Origin: DASVBJ01 sp036375895 | Lineage (GTDB): Bacteria; Actinomycetota; Actinomycetes; JACCUZ01 | Direction of reading: 5' to 3' | NCBI GenBank assembly: GCA_036375895.1 | Contig: DASVBJ010000231.1 | Coordinates: 1-11,006 of the forward strand | Length of the DNA: 11,006 nucleotides | Shown: piece after piece, positions 8,823-11,006 of the stretch | How positions within the stretch are numbered: position 1 is the first letter of the stretch | Layout of the letters: each line of letters opens with the position of its first letter | Notes under the pieces: model-generated | What the model was told of the DNA's origin: nothing | Database searches by the model: none | What the model saw: the letters and a program-made list of their open reading frames with translations, nothing else | Program-made: the position numbers and the translations under genes

Positions 8823-8909
8823 CCCCGGCCCCATTCCCTGGCAGCGATCATGCACGTTCCGTCGCGCCCCGGCCCCATTCCCTGGCAGCGATCATGCACG
8901 TTCCGTCGC
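8823..8909 (+). repeat. Tandem pair of 44-nt units carrying the 27-nt repeat (copies 2 and 3)
   Basis: Two units with a period of 44 nt (8823-8866 and 8867-8909) share 43 identical bases in a row. Each begins CCCCGGCCCCATTCCC and ends with the same 27-nt core seen at 1702-1728 (cores 8839-8865 and 8883-8909). In each copy GCGA and TCGC can form a short stem within the core, and copy 2 can extend this as GGC-A-GCGA...TCGCGCC. The pair sits between the divergent protease and reductase genes, ending 44 nt before the -35 box. Confidence 0.9.
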
Positions 8910-8953
8910 TTCCCCGGTCACCGCCGCGGACGGACATTGCGACAGCGACCGGC

Positions 8954-8982
8954 TTGACAGTAGACAGACCTGTCTGTTTACT
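8954..8982 (+). promoter_or_regulatory. Sigma-70-type promoter of the reductase operon
   Basis: There is a perfect -35 TTGACA at 8954-8959, then a 17-nt spacer, then TTTACT at 8977-8982, which matches 4 of 6 bases of the -10 consensus. Transcription would start near 8990 and give a leader of about 60 nt before GTG 9049. The local drop in GC is marked against its surroundings. Confidence 0.7.
8959..8982. promoter_or_regulatory. 24-bp palindromic operator overlapping the promoter (TetR-type candidate)
   Basis: The half-sites AGTAGACAGAC (8959-8969) and GTCTGTTTACT (8972-8982) are complementary at 10 of 11 positions around the central CT. The perfect core is ACAGAC-CT-GTCTGT (8964-8977). The site fills the spacer and covers the -10 box, so a bound dimer would block RNA polymerase. 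The size, symmetry and position resemble TetR-family operators; the regulator itself is not in this window. Confidence 0.7.
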
Positions 8983-9048
8983 TTCGGCATCGGTGGCCCC
9001 CCTTCGGGCGCCGGCACCACGACAGCTCATCAAAACGGGAGACGCATC

Positions 9049-10080
9049 GTGCGCTACACCCTCCTCGGCAACTCGGGCCTGCGGGTCTCCGAGCTGGCCC
9101 TGGGCACCATGACCTTCGGCCCGGACTGGGGCTGGGGGGCCGACGAGCCCACCAGCCGCAAGATGTTCGAGCGCTTCGCAGAGGCGGGCGGCAACTTCGT
9201 CGACACCGCCGACAAGTACACGGCCGGCAGCTCCGAGCGCATCGTCGGCGACCTGGTGCGCGCCGACCGCGACTACTTCGTCCTGGCGACGAAGTACTCG
9301 CTGGCGACCCGCGAGAACGACCCCAACACCGGCGGCAACCACCGGAAGAACCTCGTGCAGTCCCTCGACGCGTCGCTGCGCCGACTCGGCACCGACTACG
9401 TGGACCTGCTCTGGGTGCACGCCTGGGACTTCCTCACCGGCGTCGACGAGGTCATGCGCGCGCTCGACGACCAGGTGCGTCTCGGCAAGGTCCTCTACGT
9501 CGGCATCTCCGACACCCCGGCCTGGATCGTCTCGCGCGCCCAGACCGTCGCCGAGCTGCGTGGCTGGACGCCGTTCGCCGGGCTGCAGGTGGAGTACTCC
9601 CTCGTGCAGCGGGACGTGGAGCGTGAGCTGCTGCCGATGGCTCGCGCGCTGGGGCTCGGCATCACGGCGTGGTCGCCGCTCGGCGGTGGGCTGCTCACCG
9701 GCAAGTTCAACGCCGGGTCCGCCGGCGTCGACACGGGCGGCCGGCTCGGCGCGGTGGACGAGGACCGGCTGCGCATCCCGCGTGCCGTCGCAGCGGTGGC
9801 GGCCGAGCTCGGGGTGCCGTCCAGCCACGTCGCCCTGGCCTGGCTGCGGGCTCAGCGCGACGTCGTGCCGATCGTCGGTGCCCGCACGGTCGACCAGCTC
9901 GACGAGAACCTCGGCGCGCTCGACCTCGCCCTGCCGGAGGACGCGCTGCGCCGCCTCGACGAGGTGTCCGCCATCCGGCTGGGCTGGCCGCACGACTTCC
10001 TCGAGGCCGTGCCCGGGGTCCTGTTCGGCGAGGGTGTCCGGGAACGCATCGACGTCCCGGCCGGACGCCGGCGCGTCTGA
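9049..10080 (+). CDS. Aldo/keto reductase
   Basis: This 343-aa cytosolic NADPH-dependent carbonyl reductase has a TIM-barrel fold. It opens with the family signature LGNSGLRVSELALGTMTFG (5-23) and has the full catalytic tetrad: D52 and Y57 (FVDTADKY), K82 (ATKYS) and H124 (LWVHAWD). The NADP-binding end is visible in AWSPLGGGLLTGKF (~207-220) and VPIVGARTVDQLDENLGAL (~281-299). The sequence resembles aryl-alcohol-dehydrogenase-like/YajO-type bacterial AKRs, which reduce aldehydes and ketones; the actual substrate is unknown. The GTG at 9049 is supported by GGGAG at 9037-9041. It is the first gene of the operon, about 60 nt downstream of the operator-covered promoter, and is followed 13 nt later by the quinone reductase gene. 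Confidence 0.93.
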   Translation: MRYTLLGNSGLRVSELALGTMTFGPDWGWGADEPTSRKMFERFAEAGGNFVDTADKYTAGSSERIVGDLVRADRDYFVLATKYSLATRENDPNTGGNHRKNLVQSLDASLRRLGTDYVDLLWVHAWDFLTGVDEVMRALDDQVRLGKVLYVGISDTPAWIVSRAQTVAELRGWTPFAGLQVEYSLVQRDVERELLPMARALGLGITAWSPLGGGLLTGKFNAGSAGVDTGGRLGAVDEDRLRIPRAVAAVAAELGVPSSHVALAWLRAQRDVVPIVGARTVDQLDENLGALDLALPEDALRRLDEVSAIRLGWPHDFLEAVPGVLFGEGVRERIDVPAGRRRV

Positions 10081-10093
10081 GCGGCCGCGGCAC

Positions 10094-10801
10094 ATGAACG
10101 TCCTCCTCGTCCACGCACACCCCGAGCCAACGTCCTTCGTCGCCGCGCTGCGCGACCGCGCCGTCGAGACCCTCACCGCCGAGGGTCACGATGTGGTCGT
10201 CTCCGACCTGTACGCCGAGGGCTGGAACCCGGTCGCCGGCCCCGCCGACTTCGTCGTACGGGCCGACCCCGACCGCCTCTCCCTGCAGGCGGAGCAGGCC
10301 CACGCCTCGCGGACTGGCGGCTTCGCCCCTGACCTGGCGCGCGAGCTCGACCGGCTCGAGCGCGCCGACCTCGTCGTCTTCAGCTTCCCGCTGTGGTGGT
10401 TCGGCCTGCCGGCCATCCTCAAGGGCTGGGTCGACCGGGTCTTCGCGTTCGGCCGGGTCTACGGCGGTGGCCGCTGGTACTCCGACGGCGCGCTGCGCGG
10501 CAAGCGGGCCATGCTCGCCCTCACCACCGGCGGCCCCGAGCACATCTACACGCCTGACGGCATCAACGGCGACCTGGAGACGCTGCTGTTCCCCGTCCAC
10601 CACGGCATGTTCTGGTTCACCGGCATGCAGTCCGTGCCGCCGTTCGTCGCGTGGAGCGCGGCGCGGGTCGACGAGGCGACGCGGGCCGGCTACCTCGACG
10701 AGTACGCCGAGCGGCTGCGCAGTGCCTTCGACGCCGAGCCGCTCGCCTTCCCCGGCCTCGACGCCTACGACACAACCCTTCGTCTCAAGTCAGCATCCTG
10801 A
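10094..10801 (+). CDS. NQO1/KefF-like NAD(P)H:quinone oxidoreductase (flavodoxin-2 fold)
   Basis: This 235-aa flavoprotein likely carries FAD or FMN and performs two-electron reduction of quinones or similar electrophiles, which avoids semiquinone radicals. Visible features are the N-terminal strand and loop MNVLLVHAHPEPTSFVAAL (1-19), the flavin/active-site segment VVFSFPLWWFGLPAILKGWVDRVFAFG (~95-121), RAMLALTTGGP (~138-148), and the GDLETLLFPVHHGMFWFTGM stretch (~157-176). All of these match the NQO1/MdaB/KefF group in order and spacing. The ATG at 10094 begins 13 nt after the aldo/keto reductase stop. The gap contains GCGGCCGC and no good Shine-Dalgarno, so translation probably depends on coupling to the upstream gene. 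It shares the operon and operator with its neighbours. Confidence 0.92.
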   Translation: MNVLLVHAHPEPTSFVAALRDRAVETLTAEGHDVVVSDLYAEGWNPVAGPADFVVRADPDRLSLQAEQAHASRTGGFAPDLARELDRLERADLVVFSFPLWWFGLPAILKGWVDRVFAFGRVYGGGRWYSDGALRGKRAMLALTTGGPEHIYTPDGINGDLETLLFPVHHGMFWFTGMQSVPPFVAWSAARVDEATRAGYLDEYAERLRSAFDAEPLAFPGLDAYDTTLRLKSAS

Positions 10802-10826
10802 CCAACACCCCTGAGGAGCCCTCACC

Positions 10827-11006
10827 ATGAAGATCGCCGTTCTCGGAACCGGAATGGTCGGCCGCGCGATCGCGGCACGGCTGGCCGGTCTCGGCCACGA
10901 CGTAGTCATCGGCACCCGCGACGTCGACAAGACGCTCGCCCGGACCGAGCCCGACGCCATGGGCAACCCGCCGTACGCGCAGTGGCAGGAGGAGCAGCCG
11001 GACATC
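10827..11006 (+). CDS. NAD(P)-binding oxidoreductase, F420-dependent NADP reductase type (3' end outside window)
   Basis: The first 60 residues are visible and the frame is open at the right edge. The start is a Rossmann fold: MKIAVLGTGMVGRAIAARLA with the dinucleotide loop G7-T-G9-M-V-G12, then a second strand GHDVVIGTRD ending in TRD. The basic R31 suits an NADPH 2'-phosphate. This matches the family annotated as NADP oxidoreductase, coenzyme F420-dependent, although many such proteins are not proven to use F420. The ATG at 10827 has a good ribosome-binding site, GAGGAG (10813-10818), 8 nt upstream, and lies 25 nt after the quinone reductase stop, so it is the third gene of the operon. Family assignment rests on the N-terminal domain only. 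Confidence 0.8.
   Translation, partial: MKIAVLGTGMVGRAIAARLAGLGHDVVIGTRDVDKTLARTEPDAMGNPPYAQWQEEQPDI

Noticed and set aside
8823..8909. Tandem repeats considered as a CRISPR array
   Set aside because: There are only two units with no unique spacer between them and no cas genes nearby.
8992..9018. Possible hairpin in the 5' leader of the aldo/keto reductase gene (GGTG...CACC, GCCC...GGGC)
   Set aside because: The arms are short and offset by a 5-nt bulge, and no known riboswitch or attenuator pattern is visible.
8848..10176. Long open frame on the - strand opposite the aldo/keto reductase
   Set aside because: It is a shadow of a gene with a complete catalytic tetrad, and its translation has no recognisable domain.

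Overview
The window is very GC-rich, with strongly G/C-biased third codon positions, short intergenic gaps, GTG as well as ATG starts, and actinobacterial-style proteins. It looks like chromosomal DNA of a high-GC actinobacterium. I cannot name the genus from sequence alone. There are no rRNA or tRNA genes, transposases, phage genes or CRISPR arrays.

Layout, left to right. (1) 2-301 (+): C-terminal end of a flavohaemoprotein-type reductase. (2) 341-1672 (+): an unrecognised 443-aa protein with paired histidine motifs that resembles a vicinal-oxygen-chelate (VOC) metalloenzyme. (3) 1673-1816: a convergent gap holding one copy of a 27-nt repeat fused to a strong hairpin. (4) 3331-1817 (-): an ALDH7/antiquitin-like aldehyde dehydrogenase, directly behind 6001-3353 (-), a soluble GAF-PAS-PAS-GGDEF-EAL cyclic-di-GMP protein. 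The 21-nt gap suggests one transcript. (5) 6002-6170: divergent promoter region. (6) 6171-7796 (+): AlkK-like fatty acyl-CoA ligase, convergent with 8751-7828 (-), an HtrA-type serine protease without an export signal. A hairpin fills the 31-nt gap between them. (7) 8752-9048: intergenic region with a tandem pair of 44-nt units carrying the same 27-nt repeat, then a -35/-10 promoter with a 24-bp palindromic operator over it. (8) 9049-11006 (+): an operon of an aldo/keto reductase, an NQO1-like NAD(P)H:quinone reductase and the start of an NAD(P)-binding F420-dependent-type oxidoreductase, which runs off the window.

How the genes work together: the right-hand operon is a set of NAD(P)H-linked reductases under one repressible promoter. 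This suggests an inducible response to carbonyl or quinone compounds, though the inducer and regulator are not visible here. The aldehyde dehydrogenase and the acyl-CoA ligase fit general amino-acid or fatty-acid catabolism. The pairing of the c-di-GMP gene with the aldehyde dehydrogenase is unexplained.

I see no clear new multi-gene defence or mobile system. The signals most worth following are the intergenic repeat family, the operator/promoter overlap, the uncharacterised VOC-like protein, and the altered inhibitory site of the cyclase.
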